Position numbers and translations under genes: made by a program. Below, piece after piece: positions 1-12,642 of a stretch of DNA of 64,000 bases. Where the stretch lies: positions 12,581,283 through 12,645,282 of the forward strand of contig CM028901.1 of NCBI GenBank assembly GCA_016801885.1. Reading direction: 5' to 3'. Origin of the DNA: Toxotes chatareus. Taxonomy: Eukaryota; Chordata; Actinopteri; Toxotidae. Positions within the stretch are counted from its first letter, which is position 1. The number at the start of each line of letters is the position of its first letter. The notes beneath the pieces were generated by a model, which saw nothing but the letters and a program-made list of their open reading frames with translations, did no database searches and was not told the origin of the DNA.

Positions 1-1149
1 TCTAGTAGCCATTTTCTGAGACTGGAGAGCAGCAGAGTCAAAAAGCAGTGAAGGAGGTGGTGATTGGGGTGAGAGCTCAAATTGTAGCCGATGTGTGTGC
101 TGTATATTGTGCATCTGCAACGAAGTGGAGCAGGAGGGATGTTGTAGCAGCAGATTTGAGTTTTAGTTTGACATTTCTCAGACACAGAGCTGCTCTGGAG
201 GAGTCTTTCCAGCTAAGTAGCTCGAGCTATGAGCTGATGCTGTTTCTTCTTGTTCCATTACTCTCTGCAGGATTTAAATGCTTTTAAATAACTAGCAACA
301 ATAGGAAAATGTTGCATTAGCAGCAACTACCCTAAACAGCTTTACACAATAAGTGTGTTTCTATACAAATATTTTTGTGTGTATTTTTAATTTGCATCTA
401 AGAAAACAAAGAGGAAACACTGGAAATTCAAGTCCAAAAAAAAAAAAAAAAAACTGAGGCGCAAAAGTCAATGTATTGATATAAATTTTCTTTCTTTATC
501 TTTTGTTCCACTCAAATAAAAAAAAAACCAGCTGACAAAAATATCAGATGCGTGGACAAATTAATAACATGCAACGTTCCACAAATTAATACAAGACAAA
601 TATAAAAGCCATATCTCCATCATGTTTTTCATTTTGTTCTTCTGCCATTTTAGGTGTGACAGGGACACGTTTTTGTCCTGTCTTTTTCTGCAATGGTTTA
701 ATGGCACCCAGCTCCAGAACTGTCTGTCCCGATGCAGTAAACTCCTAATGTTCATGTAATAGTAGGGGATGGAAAAACACGCTAACATACATTGTCTTTT
801 GCTGATTTTCCCTCGTATGGAAGGAATTAGAATTTGAATCCAGCACATCAATAGCAGACATTAATAATGAAAACTATCATACAGAGACATGATAACAAGA
901 TATAAACACACAGAACAGCTATTAAAAAACTGGCTTTAGGTAGCTTCAAAAACCAGGTCCGATTTTATTAACAATTATAAGTTTAATATTTCTTTTTACT
1001 TTGACCAAACATCCTTAAAATATATGTTTTTGATTCTCTTCTCAGAGGTTTTACTTTCCCTCTCCCTCCAGAGCAGCTCACACCCAAGAAGATGTTTAAC
1101 TGAAACTCCAATGTGCCTTTAGCACTGAGGTGTAACTGTACTGTATGTT

Positions 1150-1186
<37 letters not shown>

Positions 1187-4100
1187 ACACTGTAATGTTG
1201 CTCTACGGTACACACACAGGTAACCATGTGGGTCAGAGACAACTGAGCAATTACTGTGTAATTAACAAAAAAAGAAATAATACCCTGCCACCCTCATGTT
1301 TACAAAACTGTAAATACATGTTGCCAATGGACATTGCTCTTCTCAATATTACATATATTGTTATTACAATATGATTATTATTATTAGTATGATTATTGTC
1401 ATTAAAGGATTAATTATTGCCATCACTCTCATTATTATAAATGGTGTTGTCAATTATAGCTATGAGTAAACATTGTTCTGTATTCAAGGGCGAGTCTTGT
1501 GTACAATAACAAAAAAAAAAAACATTCTTTAATCTATGATGACAAGTCTTAAATCGCTGCTACTAAGGTGATGGAGTAGAAGAAAAGCAAACTGACAAAA
1601 CTCTGGGAAGACATTTTTCTCTGGGATCAATGATGGACACCCCTGTGAGGAGTGAACTGATGGACTGAAAGGAACATAAGACCTTCTTTCTCCTTGTCCT
1701 TTTATTCCACTCTGAACTCTCAGTTCTGCCAGAGGAGGGAAACAACACGGACATCAAACTGATACAGACTCTCCACTCTCTGTATTCTACTCTATACAGT
1801 AATGTAGCAAACACTAAATAGCCCCTGGTTCTCTACTCTCTCCACCTGTCCTCCTCTTTCATCTCTGTTTCTCGTATTCCTCACCGAACACCATGATTTA
1901 TAATCAGACGGGTTTAATACAGCGAGCTTTTCTGTCTTTAAGCTCAGCTTTATCCTTGAGTTCTCTTGTTTTATACGCATTTGATTCAGTGCCAAGACAG
2001 CATATTGTACATACAAACGTTAAATGCTTTTGTTTTTCCTCCTACAAAAGGAATTGACTGGAGCATATAGCAATAGCGATGCCATAAGATATGAACTTTG
2101 TTTCATGGTGCCACCAGTGGATACACAAGATGCATGAGAGCACCACGGTGACCGGGAAAGACGCAGCCTGAGTATGTGTTGGACAACGGAGGGTGTTGCA
2201 CAGTGAAGTGTAAATCATGATTCTGTTTGTTGTGTTGTGGTTCTCATTTTTGTACATACAAATTTATTTATTGAGCTCGTATGTTTTATGGATCTAGATG
2301 TGTCAAAGGAGCACGTCTGATAGCCCTGAAGCCCAGAGAGATGGCACACTGTGACGTGGTTTACCCCAACACAGAATGTAACACTGTCAACGTTGTCGAA
2401 ACATTTTCTAATGGCTGATATTATTACTATTAATATGATTATTATAAAGCTATTTTAGCGAGTTAAACTAGGGGGGTGCTGTGTCTCCTTTGTCTTTCTT
2501 TTGTGTCGATTTTCTGACTCTTTTTAACTTCTAAACAAAGGAATCCTTAAGTTATTTACCGCTGAAGTAAATTCATCTTAAAATTTTCTCTACATTAAAT
2601 ATTCATTATTATTTATGAGGAGAAAACTCTTCATAATCAGTGTCATCAGACTCCGATTCAGTCACTCTGATTGGTCACACGACATCGTCTTTTTCCAACA
2701 GAGCCTCACCCACTTTGAACCAGGGTGAAAGGACAAAAGGACAAATACGCCATTGCAAAGAGTAGAGGCTGACTGAGAAAATACATTTTTAGGGCCTTTG
2801 TAACAAGTGTAATAATTCATTTCCATTTCAAATAACTTTGAAGTAATTATCTGCTTTATTTACTCATGTTTCAGGGTAAATCTTTCCTAAGTTAATGCCT
2901 TTAATCTCATCCCACTGCTGAAAAAAACATTTAAGATTAAATATCCGGCTAAGCGACTCGGTAAATATACTTGTTTTTCTTGCAGTGCAGACATACCCAC
3001 CTGAGCAGCATGCATTAAAGATGCAAAGCAGGGGTCAGTAAAAAAGATTTTCCAAAGAAAATTTTCTTTTTTTTTTGTCTCTCCCTGTCTCTGCTTAGAG
3101 GAATTTGCAATTCAAATACAGAGCAGGCCACATACATCTATTAAGAAAGGTTAAAAGAAAGAACAAAGAACAATTTGGCGCTGGCACTCGGAGTCAAACG
3201 CACAGTCCCCGTGGGTATCCTCTTCCCAGTCAGGTCTTAACTCAGACTGACACATTGAGGAGATATTTTTATCTATTCACACAACTGTTGTGGCACAGGA
3301 CTACATTAACAAACACAGCCTACTGCTGCTGAATATAAAGTGTCCAACAAAGACTCAGGGACACGCAGCGGTAGCCTCAGGATGAGAGAAGCAGGTTACA
3401 ATCGTCAGCAGTAAGTAAAATAGAGAAATGTGAGAGGTGAATGCCATCCTGAGGCACTCAAGGGGGGGTGCTGAAAATATAAGTGCTAACAAGTGCTGCA
3501 CAGAACATCAAAACAGTCATTCAGAAGTCATCTTGTTCTGAATCATGGCTGCACTATGTACTTTAAACAAAAACTATTCGCTCATGCTTATGTTTCAGAA
3601 GCACTCTCGAGGTTTGCATAACTTATCTGAGACTACAGAAACTGGGACAGGATTTGAGTTTTTAGAGAGGTAATTGGAACCGGGCACAACACAGCATCAG
3701 TGACCAAGATGTTCCTGAAGTAATAAGACCTGGACAAGGTATAAAGTGCCATCAGCTTAATGGTAAGAAAACTCTGCCTCTTAATTTTACGGTATTTCAG
3801 TTTCAGAAACCCTAAAGACTCAGGAGACCGCAAGACAAGTTCAAGAGGATCTTGAATAACAGTATTTTAATGTCTTAAAGTTTTTTCATTTTTTACAACT
3901 GTAGCTCAACAAACAAATCAAGAAATTTTTATTCCACCACTGTAAAAGTATAAAAATAAAAAGTGCTTTGTAGGTAAACTGTTCATTTTTCCACAAACCA
4001 CTGGAAAATGATTCATTTGTGAAAAAGCAATTGGACACATGAGAAGCTGCCGGGGGAAGCTTCACAAGCTGAGCAGCAGATTCCACTTTCCATTCAGAAT

Positions 4101-4290
4101 CACTCAGTCATTAAAAACAAGGGTCACGATTTAGAGGCAGTGACACATTAAACCTCAGAGCAACAAAGGAATCACTGAAGAGGAGCCGTCCATCATTTCA
4201 TTTTGGCAAAAATAAGAAATCCATTACACAAGCAGTGTCGCCTCAATCGCAGTGCACAAGTTTCCCCTTATACTGCAATCAATATTAAAA
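1..4290. other. Intergenic / possible distal UTR, no gene recognised
   Basis: No exon with convincing protein similarity and flanking splice sites was found on either strand. The sequence is AT-rich, with short A or T runs (about 435-455 and 518-530) and a GT microsatellite near 1152-1184. Several short open frames exist but have no family resemblance. Part could be a 3' UTR of a gene lying to the left, which cannot be decided from this window. Confidence 0.5.
1152..1184. repeat. (GT)n microsatellite
   Basis: An uninterrupted run of GT dinucleotides of about 33 bases, directly visible. A short open frame starting beside it encodes only a Cys-Val repeat and is not a gene. Confidence 0.95.
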
Positions 4291-4297
4291 ACCTGAG

Positions 4298-4303
4298 TTT
4301 ATT
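4298..4303 (-). promoter_or_regulatory. Poly(A) signal for the fucosidase gene
   Basis: TTTATT on the plus strand reads AATAAA on the minus strand, about 50 bases beyond the fucosidase stop codon. It is the nearest canonical signal and suggests a very short 3' UTR. Confidence 0.55.
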
Positions 4304-4353
4304 ACATTCTAAATATTCAGCTTTGCAGAGGTTGAACTTCAGGTGTTTAAGGC

Positions 4354-6959
4354 TCACTGGATACCGTCCAGTCTCAGTGTCCAGGCCCGACCGGGGGTAA
4401 AGGGCAGCTCAGGCAGAAGGACAATAAGGCCAGAATTGGGGTAGACTGGGGACCAGGGTAAAGACTCTGGATTCCCCAGTAAGGTCACCTGGACATGGGA
4501 CAAAAATCAGTGATTTAGATTCTTATATTTCATATACATGCATCCATTCTGTAAGTTAATAACTAAGCTGTGGGGAGCACAGCTCCACTGTAAGACCTAA
4601 ATGCATTTCTGTATTTGACCAGGTTAAACTTTTTTTGTCAAAACTTAACATCTGAGTTTCTATAAAACATCATCTCAGTCACGTTACCTTGGTGGTTTTC
4701 GATGTTTTGGGTTCCAGCAGTTGCACTGTGGACTTGGAGGGTTTGGCTGTCATGATGGCATAGACAGTGGTCCCTGTAGATGTATACCTAGAAAAATGGA
4801 GGGGCCACTTTATAATAATCTGATAATAAATTATTAGCACAATCACTTAAACGGGATCACAGAAAATATTTAGCTTTGTTACATACAGGTTACGGCTTCT
4901 ATACAGATTTCTGGTTCTCAGCTGCCTAGTGCTTCTTACCAGACTGGCACAGTGGTGTTTTCTGTCTGGACCCTCCAGGGCTTAGAAGCGTAAATAGCCT
5001 CCCCGTTGATCTGTAGCCAGGCTCCAAGACCCCTGAGCCTCTCCTCAAACACAGTGGGGATCATCCCATCAGGGGTGGGACCAACATTCAGAAGGTAGTT
5101 ACCTCCCAGAGCCACAGTGCGAACCAGATCCTGTAACCGCAGCAGGAGGAGGAGGAGGAAAAGGAAGAGGAAGACAACCAGTCAGTCAAAGGAAACAGCT
5201 CAGATATCACTACAGATTCGAGGATTATAAATCAACTTATCCTCACCTCTGTGATGGTGGGTAAGTCCATTACTTCACTCATCCTCATGTTCCGTCGGTA
5301 ACCCCAGGAAAACCTGTCCACAGATGTGCACTTCTCCCACTTGTGCTTGGGCAGTTCGCCTGGAGTATACTTGTCTTCACAGTTATAGTAGCCACCATGC
5401 TTACACGCACAGCCAGCTCCCCATCTGTCATTGGTCACAACCATATCCTAATGCAAGAGAGATCTGATTATGAAACCTCGCTGAAACAATTAACTGTTGA
5501 ATGTGCTGCTTAACAAAGAAATACAGTCTGCAACATTGCTGTGTAGCTATGGCTTATTTAGTAGATATAATAAACTTACTTTAACAGGGCTGTCATTGTA
5601 GAGCCAGGCCAGGAACTGGGTGGAGTTCCAGTATGTGTCAGGTGCTTCCCAGTCCCCATCAGACCAGATCACCTCAGGTCTGTACCTGCAAAACAACAGG
5701 AAGGCTCAAACATACATGCCGTGCTCTCACAGAGTTTATTATGTGTAGGTGGACAAAAAACATGTAGAAGTGCAATCAGCTGACCTTACAACCATGTTAT
5801 AAAGCTCTGGCAGCAGTTTATGCATCACAAACTCCTGTGTTTTGAATCCATTCTTCTTGTCATTCAGGTAGAGAGGGTGGAACCACTCATACAAGGAGTT
5901 GTAGAGTCCATAGTGCAGTGACCTAAATTTAAAAAAAAAAAAAAAACTTTAAACCTAATGGTAAAGACAGAATCCATTAGACAATGCAAACTTTTTCAGA
6001 TACCAAGTTCTGGTCTGATACCAGTGCCCTCTTCTTCTTAAACGCTGTCTTCCTCACTGGACTCATTTTTATATGAGGTAAACATGAGGACAGGGTTGTT
6101 GTGGCACTAAACACTGAGTCTGCAGAGCCCTGTAACCGATGGACAGTGGGGACACTGGACTCAATCCATGTAATAAGGACCATATCAGTGCTCATATCAA
6201 ACTGGGGCATCTGGAAATAAATCTGACTGAAACAGTTATAAAGGTGTGACATGTGAGCAGTAACTTATGAGGGCAGTAGACATCACATGAACGGGAGAGG
6301 CTGTAAAACAAGCTCCACCTACCGACTACAACCCCTTTGTCTGAACTTCATATCAGAGCACTTTGAGGACCCACCTGTTGCGCACTGCCTCTGCCAGGTC
6401 TCCCACCAGGTCCCTGTGAGGACCAGTATCAACAGAATTCCAGTTCCAGGAGTTGGGAGACCCCCAGTTAGTAAACCCCTCGTGGTGTTTGGCAGTCAGG
6501 ACCACATACCTGCAATTACGACACTGTATAAGTGAAACATGCATCTGTGATACTGTTCTCAGTATAACACCTGGAGTGAAGCAGTCGTTAGTCTAAATAA
6601 ATTATTTACCAGACTTACTTTGCACCAGAGGCCTTGAATATGTCCGCCCAGTCCTCCGGGTTGAAGAACTGAGCGTGAAACTGAGGCGCAAACTCCGGGT
6701 AGCTGAACCCGGGCGGGTAGTTCTGGGACATGTAGCTCACACACTTCTGGTCCGGAGGCTGTTGGCCCTGCCAGTGCCACCAGAACCACTCGCTGTCAAA
6801 GCCGGGAACAGAAAACACACCCCAGTGGATAAAAATCCCCAGCTTGGCCTCGTCGTACCAAGAAGGCAGCGGTCTGGCGTCCAAACTCGCCCAGTCCGCG
6901 GTGTACCGAGCCGCCGCTTGAGAAACGCAAGCGGCGGCAAAGAGGAACGTTAGCAGCAT
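4354..6959 (-). CDS. fuca1: Tissue (lysosomal) alpha-L-fucosidase, GH29, 8 exons
   Basis: Coding exons (high to low): 6959-6619, 6509-6375, 5922-5785, 5685-5580, 5447-5247, 5130-4940, 4787-4688 and 4488-4354. All introns are GT-AG and the joined frame is open for 448 aa, close to the roughly 465 aa usual for the family. The product removes alpha-L-fucose from glycoproteins and glycolipids in the lysosome. A hydrophobic signal peptide covers about residues 1-17. It is followed by the GH29 catalytic barrel with GIFIHWGVFSVP, the KHHEGFTNW motif and IWSDGDWE, whose Asp (about residue 214) matches the family nucleophile. A C-terminal beta domain ends in WTLRLDGIQ. The PHRDLVG and NDRWG-CKHGGYYNCED stretches read closer to FUCA1 than FUCA2. 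The start is the first ATG ahead of the signal peptide. No break is visible. Confidence 0.95.
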
Positions 6960-8332
6960 GATTGGAAGATGTTAGCCTGATATTTAACCCCTCCAGCTGC
7001 ACCAACACCTGCTGCCTCAGGCGGATGCATTAAACGGACAATTCACTTCTTGTTGTGACAATGAAGGAAAACTGCTTCCTGTCATGTGACTGTAATCATG
7101 TGGATTATCACGTGTGTTTGTTTTTGGGGGGTTTTTTTGGGGGGGGGTTTGCTATAACTTTATTTGACAGACATTGCATGGGTCTTGTCTGCTCACACAG
7201 ACATTTAAATAAAACACGTAAAATTTATGATGATGATGAGAAGGAGGAGGAAGATGATGATGATGATGAGGATGAGGATGTGGGAGTAAGATGGTAAAGG
7301 CTGGTCTGACTTCTCAGGGCATGATTTTGGATCAGGATAGGTGAAATCAGAGTTTATTCAGTTACCTGTCCAACTAAATGTGCCGTAAAACCTAATGTAC
7401 AACATGTAGGTCTAAATGCTGCTTAAGCAACCCCTCTGTACTGCCAGCAATAAAATCCCAGTAATGCACTGAGTAATTATTGCTGTTGGTCTTAAAGTAG
7501 GTTTACCTGTTGTCACAATAACACATAGCACGTGTAAAAATACTGGAATCAGGCTCCAGAATACCCATCATGTGTAAGGTTTTAATTGTAGAAGGCCGTC
7601 CAGAGAAAATCCAGAGATTTGCACACTAAATATTATTTATGTAAAGCAAATCCATCATCCCGTTTGATTCCTGTAATCACAGGCCCATGTACGAGCTAAG
7701 TAAGTAACGATGCCTAAAGATCCTATTTGGTGTTTCTCCGATTTTTTAGGCAGCCCTTGATGGAATATTTAACCACCTCAGTGTTTAATCATTGGTAAAT
7801 ATTGTGTTGCTGTCAAAGTAAGGGTGACTAGGGTATTTCCAGTGATAAATCAGGTCCCGATGAAGTTTAGAGGGTGGACTGAATATTCTTCTAATTTCAG
7901 TTATTTCTTTGTGAATACACAAAAGTGTCCTGGATAGATGTCAACGTACGGAGAAAAACAGAACTACAGGGTACAGATTCTTTTTTTATTATTATTGTTT
8001 TGAAGGCAACGAAAGATTTTCTTTGTATAACTGATTGCATAAAAATGAAAGAAAGAAAAAAGAGAGAAAGAAATGGACTGAGTTCAGTCTCCATAGTTTT
8101 GCCCAGATCTATTTGAATGTGCCCCTACAAATAGTCAGGCATATGCTAAGGCAAAAGAAGAAAGTGAAAACCTAGATTTTGTTAAACACATATTCACTCT
8201 GGCTTTTTACATAGCTCTGTATATACATATTGTTCTGTTACCTAAGAAATGCACCCGCCGGGCAACTTAAGGTGGACATTTAAAAAAAAAAAAAAAAAAA
8301 AAACATGTCTTTGACTACATCCATGGTTCCGG
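6960..8332. other. Intergenic between fuca1 and the HTH gene
   Basis: This stretch holds the presumptive fuca1 promoter side (just above 6960). It also holds a G-run/T-run block at about 7125-7150 and an imprecise GAT/GGA repeat at about 7227-7282. A 21-base A run lies at about 8283-8303, just beyond the end of the HTH gene. No exon was recognised. Confidence 0.6.
7227..7282. repeat. Imperfect GAT/GGA trinucleotide repeat
   Basis: GATGATGAT and GAGGAGGA units alternate for about 55 bases. Read on the plus strand they give an acidic D/E run, which is a by-product of the repeat and not evidence of coding. Confidence 0.85.
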
Positions 8333-8854
8333 TTAATTCTCAGTGCGGCAGTTCACGTCCGTGGAGGACTGAATGTTAGAGTCCGGGTCAGTATCGTCCC
8401 TGCACACAAAGTCCGTGGAGGTCTCAGGCTTTTGCGAGCAGGATGCGTACACAGCCAAAGCCTCCAGCCCGGCCACAATAAGTGAATCCCGTCGCTGAGT
8501 TCTGCGGCTGTAACCGAGCCGCTTCAAGGTCCGGCGGGTGGTGGTGAGTGAGATGGGCTTCTCCGGTGCGCTGCGGTTGTACAGAGCCTGGATCTGCTCG
8601 CTCGTAGCCTGGCTGTTAGCTTCCACCACTCTCTCCATCCTCTTCTCGCCGTTCTCGTCGACAAGGCGTTTTCTCCCGCAGGACCCCCGGTGACTGGAGG
8701 TTTTCCTCTTCTCGCACCATTCCCGGTAAACTCGAGACACCGCAGTCTTGGAAAAACCCAACCGCTTCACTGTTTCCGAGATGCTGCAGCCGGCGCACCG
8801 GGCTCCCACTATCATACCCCGCTCGAACTCACTTAAATCTCGCGACTTCCCCAT
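8333..8854 (-). CDS. Intronless ORF: Tc1-like transposase DNA-binding half with a new tail (HTH-only)
   Basis: A 173-aa uninterrupted frame. Residues 1 to about 55 (MGKSRDLSEFERG, then SISETVKRLGFSKTAVSRVY) match the first helix-turn-helix of fish Tc1-like transposases. Residues about 60-120 (SCGRKRLVDENGEKRM, then TTTRRTLKRLGYSRR) match the basic linker and second HTH. The DDE catalytic domain that should follow after about residue 125 is absent, and roughly 45 unrelated, acidic, Ser/Thr-rich residues lead to the stop. No DDE remnant was seen downstream. The ORF is clearly richer in GC and CpG than its AT-rich flanks, unlike a decaying transposon. It may be a domesticated DNA-binding protein or a recent truncated element copy. 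No terminal inverted repeats were recognised beside it, and the A run at 8283-8303 is in the wrong orientation for a retrocopy tail. Confidence 0.7.
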   Translation of the reverse strand: MGKSRDLSEFERGMIVGARCAGCSISETVKRLGFSKTAVSRVYREWCEKRKTSSHRGSCGRKRLVDENGEKRMERVVEANSQATSEQIQALYNRSAPEKPISLTTTRRTLKRLGYSRRTQRRDSLIVAGLEALAVYASCSQKPETSTDFVCRDDTDPDSNIQSSTDVNCRTEN

Positions 8855-9700
8855 GTGTCACCGTTTCTCCCAGCAGAGATGGTGCTTCAGGGTTTGTTTT
8901 TTTTAAGGAGAACCGGGGATGCTCGCTTTCTGATGGAAACAAAACAAAGTCGTAAAAAAAAAAAAGAAAAAAAAAGAAATTGGCTCTTCTTTTGTGCTTC
9001 ATGTTTTGGCACACCAGACTCAACGAAAGTTTGTTATCGCCCCCATCAGGTGGCTTCGCATTTTTATGTTCACATTTTTGTTCTTTTTCCATCATGAACA
9101 TGTTTTACATAAACAAGTAACAAACGCAGAAACAGCCGCACAACCTTTGTCACCATCCCTTTGTTAACATACGCTGGGACTGGCACTAAGCTGCACTTTA
9201 TGATGTTTAGCCGATCTCTAATTTTGGAGGAAAGTCACAAGGTCTGACTTTTGAGAGACATGGATTATTATATTCGGAACAAACTAGATGAGTCTATTCT
9301 GCATATTGTGTCTTGAAGAAAACTGTGGCTGAAAGCAAGTACCGTATGCAGGTGTTGATGTGGCTGAGCAAATAATGACAACAAAATGGACCTTTTATAT
9401 TCAAAATCCTAAACAAATGGAATATGGTTAGTTTATTCTTTAATGCAAAAGCCTACTAATTTTATTAACTAGTAGCACAGAAACAACTGAACAATTATTT
9501 TTCCTCTGGTGCGGGTTCAACCACTAGAGGGCCTCAAATGACACTTTTTGTATGACAACACTTCAGGTGGATCACCTGATACATATCTGCTGTATGTCAG
9601 CCAGCAGGGAAATGAACATACCTCAAGATGAATAAATCTGTGACTGGAAAAAGTTCATGAACACCCAAAAAATGAGACTAAGGGCAATTATGTCCACAGT
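8855..9700. other. Intergenic between HTH gene and zbtb8b 3' end
   Basis: AT-rich sequence with A-rich low complexity at about 8954-8980. The 8855-8930 part is presumably the upstream region of the HTH gene. No exon or RNA gene recognised. Confidence 0.5.
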
Positions 9701-9711
9701 TACACAACACA

Positions 9712-9717
9712 TTTATT
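9712..9717 (-). promoter_or_regulatory. Candidate poly(A) signal for zbtb8b
   Basis: TTTATT on plus reads AATAAA on minus, about 480 bases past the zbtb8b stop. It is plausible as the 3' UTR end, but in AT-rich DNA other signals cannot be excluded. Confidence 0.35.
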
Positions 9718-10193
9718 GTAACAATACAAACAGTGGCCCCATGATAACCACAAAACTCTTTTTTTTCTGTGAACCGTAATCTGGAATTAACTGTAATCAT
9801 AATATGTAACAAGATGCTGTGTCCATCTTCTGTGTAGTTCAGAAAACTACAGCTTTGACAGGTACATTCTCATGTTCATTGCATACAGGCAAATTTGGAC
9901 TTGATCAACTGTGACAAGACATGGGCAGGAAATTAAATATGACATTTATGATTTAAAAAAAAAAGTGAAATACTGAATCCTGAATCTATTTCCTGTCAGG
10001 CAAATAACAGGTGCACAATATCTCCAACAGTCAAAAGGAATCATTTTGTGGTAACAAATGAATCAATAAATAAGCTTGTGTTACAGTACTAATTTAACAA
10101 CAATAACAATATGGCCACAATTAAAAACCAAACATCAGACCAGTTCAGCCTGTAACTGGTAGTTTTCTGTACCGAGTACAGTGCGCTACAGAT

Positions 10194-12623
10194 TCACAGT
10201 GTGTGACCTACATCAGTGCAGACAGCCAGCTGCCTTTCAAGCATCTGTTTCTCAACCAAGTCCTCCACTCTGCCAACCTCCACCTCATCCACGTCATCCA
10301 TAAAACTGGACCAATCTGCACCCCCATCTGCACGTTCCATGGGCTCTGGTTGGCTGACGGGGTGAACGGAGGCGGACTCATCGTGAGTGGTGGTCACGCA
10401 GTTGCAGCTGTCGCAGATGCCGAAGCGTCTGAGTCCCGGTGAAACACCGGATCCAGTGAAGGTTCGCCTGCAGCTCTTACAAGACACTGGCCAGTACTGC
10501 CTGTGGACCTGCACATGGTCAAACAAGGCGAGAAAGACAGCAGTATGTGAATCATTCTGTAGAGGCAACAACAACTTTTAGATTATTATACAGTAAGCCA
10601 AGAATAACAATATAGGAGACAAAAGATTTACTCCACACAAAACACAAGCAACAGGGAAGAAGGACTAGAATTTAACTGCACTCAATTAAAGAGTGAGGCA
10701 GCTAATTATTGTTTACAGCTAACTGCTAGCAATTACTGGCTTAAAGTGGTTTTGTACAAACCATCTTAACTTTTATTTATTCACTGAACAGTTCTTCTAA
10801 GCCAGGAATGGATCAAAATAAAGAACAATTAAAATTTAAATCTTTAACAAGTGCTCTTCTTACACAGCTCCACATATTCACATCTGGAAAACAGTCGAGA
10901 AATGATCTTTTTAAATAAAATAAACTTATAAAAGCCTGTCTATCAAAACCAAGTTAGATGATACAACACCATAATGTTCTGATTTGTCAGCAGTCAGAGC
11001 TACACTGAGTTCTCACACTTAAGGCATGGCTGCGAAGGTGCTCCTGTCTTGTGAACCTCTTGCCACACATGGGACAGGGGAACGGCCTCTCTCCTGTGTG
11101 ACAGCGGATGTGTCTCTTCATGATGCCCTTCTGCTTGGCAGTGTACGGGCAGAATGGGCACTTGTGGAGTTTTACTGGCACTACCAAGCCATCACCTGCA
11201 GGGGGAGAGAGAGGCCCACAGTTCAAATTTACAGTCTTGTCTCGGCTTACTCTTCTGCTTGAGAATTTACCGAATTCAACACATTATTAATATTAAGGTG
11301 TTTTTTAAGCTTCCGGGGAAATACGTCACCATACGCCATTTACCATCTGATTTTGTTAATTACCTGTGTCTTCTCCAAGCCAGTCAGACTGGATCTCCAT
11401 GATAGATGATCCCACAAACCCTAAACCTTCATCCATTCTGCCTCCTCCTGTGCTGCTGCCTAGTCCTTGGGTAAAGCGTTGCCCCACTCTGTCCCCCAGA
11501 GGACTGGGACCTTCACCTCTGGCCAGCATCTCCATCAGCTGCCTGGCATTAAAAGAAGGGCCGTATCCCAGAGAGGAGCGCTCGTTGGAGTGAGAGGGAC
11601 TTGGGGGAAGTAGCCTGCTGTGATGAGGATTGTGCAGCGAGGGCCCAGGATATGAGGCAAGGTCTTTTGTGTCAGTGGACTCAATAAGCTCCTCATCAGG
11701 ATCGTACTCTATCTTAGGGTTCACTAACTCTGGGGTCAAAGCAGAGGATGAGGAGGAAGAGAGGTTTGTCTGATCCATGTGTCCCTTCTGTCCTTCAGTC
11801 CCAGAGGCAAACTCCTCCCTGGAATGGTAGTCACTATCCATGTCCCTGCTGGTCCCTGAAGGAGTGGCGACAGGGATGGACAGGGGCGTTCTAGCTGGGG
11901 TCACTGACTCGGGACCTAAACCCGATCCTCTATCTGCCTCCGCGACCTGTGAACAAGGCTCTGCAGCCTCTACACCAGCGGCCACAGCTGGAGTCCCACT
12001 GTCTGCGGGACCTATCCTTTCTTCTTGTGTCTGGTTCTCCTTCTCTGTGTTCCTCTCCTTCTCCTTGTTGCATATTTCCAAAGATGAGTGGATGTATCCT
12101 TTACAGAAGTTCACCAAATCAGTCATCTGCAGGTAGCTGGCTGCTGACATCACCTCAATAACATTGCTTCTGTTAAGGGCCAAGCGGCCAGAATAGAGGA
12201 AGTCCAGGATAATTGAGAAAGCATCGGCTGTTACGATGTCCAATGATGCTGTGCTGTAGCGTTGCCCGCTATCCTGAAAAGACCATAAAGACAAAATCAG
12301 GACTTTATTTATTCTTAGCTGCTTTAATAGAAAATTATCAGAGTAAATAAAATGCAATAACATGCATTATTTTAGACAATAGGTGGTATTTGTTTCTCTG
12401 TACTGAAGAAAATAAAACACTGGAATGCACTGATTTCAGCTTCTCTCACTTGCAGGTAGTGAACCAGAAGAGCCCGGAAATAGCCGCTCCCAGCAAACAG
12501 CACATTACGATGGGCCTTAAAGACACGGCCTTCGACAAGGATGCTGCAGTCACAGAAGAAGTCCCGCTTACGCTGCTCATTGAGCTCAAACAGCAGTTTG
12601 GGCAGGTAGCAGGGCACTTCCAT
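10194..12623 (-). CDS. zbtb8b: Zinc finger and BTB domain-containing protein 8B, 4 coding exons
   Basis: Coding exons 12623-12450, 12273-11364, 11195-11017 and 10508-10194 join in frame to 525 aa, with GT-AG introns throughout. The N-terminal BTB/POZ dimerisation domain (about residues 1-120) is split by the first intron and includes CDCSILVEGRVFKAHRNVLFA and NVIEVMSAASYLQMTDLVNFC. A long low-complexity acidic/Ser-rich region follows. Two C2H2 fingers come next: C374/C377/H390/H394, and C402/C405/H418/H423, the latter split by the last intron. A C-terminal four-cysteine motif (CKSC, then CDSCNC) follows. The WLGEDTGD-VVPVKLHKCPFCPYTAKQKG region and the tail beginning VHR match ZBTB8B rather than ZBTB8A. 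The family acts as nuclear DNA-binding transcription regulators, with the BTB domain recruiting corepressors; the targets are not known from sequence. Confidence 0.93.
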
Positions 12624-12642
12624 GTCTACACCTCAGTGAACC
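12624..12642 (-). other. zbtb8b 5' UTR portion of the first coding exon
   Basis: A polypyrimidine tract and AG acceptor (plus CT at 12643-12644) lie 19 bases ahead of the ATG. Coding exon 1 therefore probably starts at 12642, and a non-coding exon lies upstream. Confidence 0.6.

Noticed and set aside
1153..1374. Open frame starting with Cys-Val repeats
   Set aside because: It is a translation of the GT microsatellite; no family resemblance or splice context.
6675..6953. Plus-strand frame opposite fuca1 exon 1
   Set aside because: Antisense shadow of a GC-rich coding exon whose minus-strand reading is clearly alpha-L-fucosidase.
7055..7297. Frame with a D/E-rich tail
   Set aside because: The acidic run comes from the GAT/GGA repeat; the rest has no recognisable domain.
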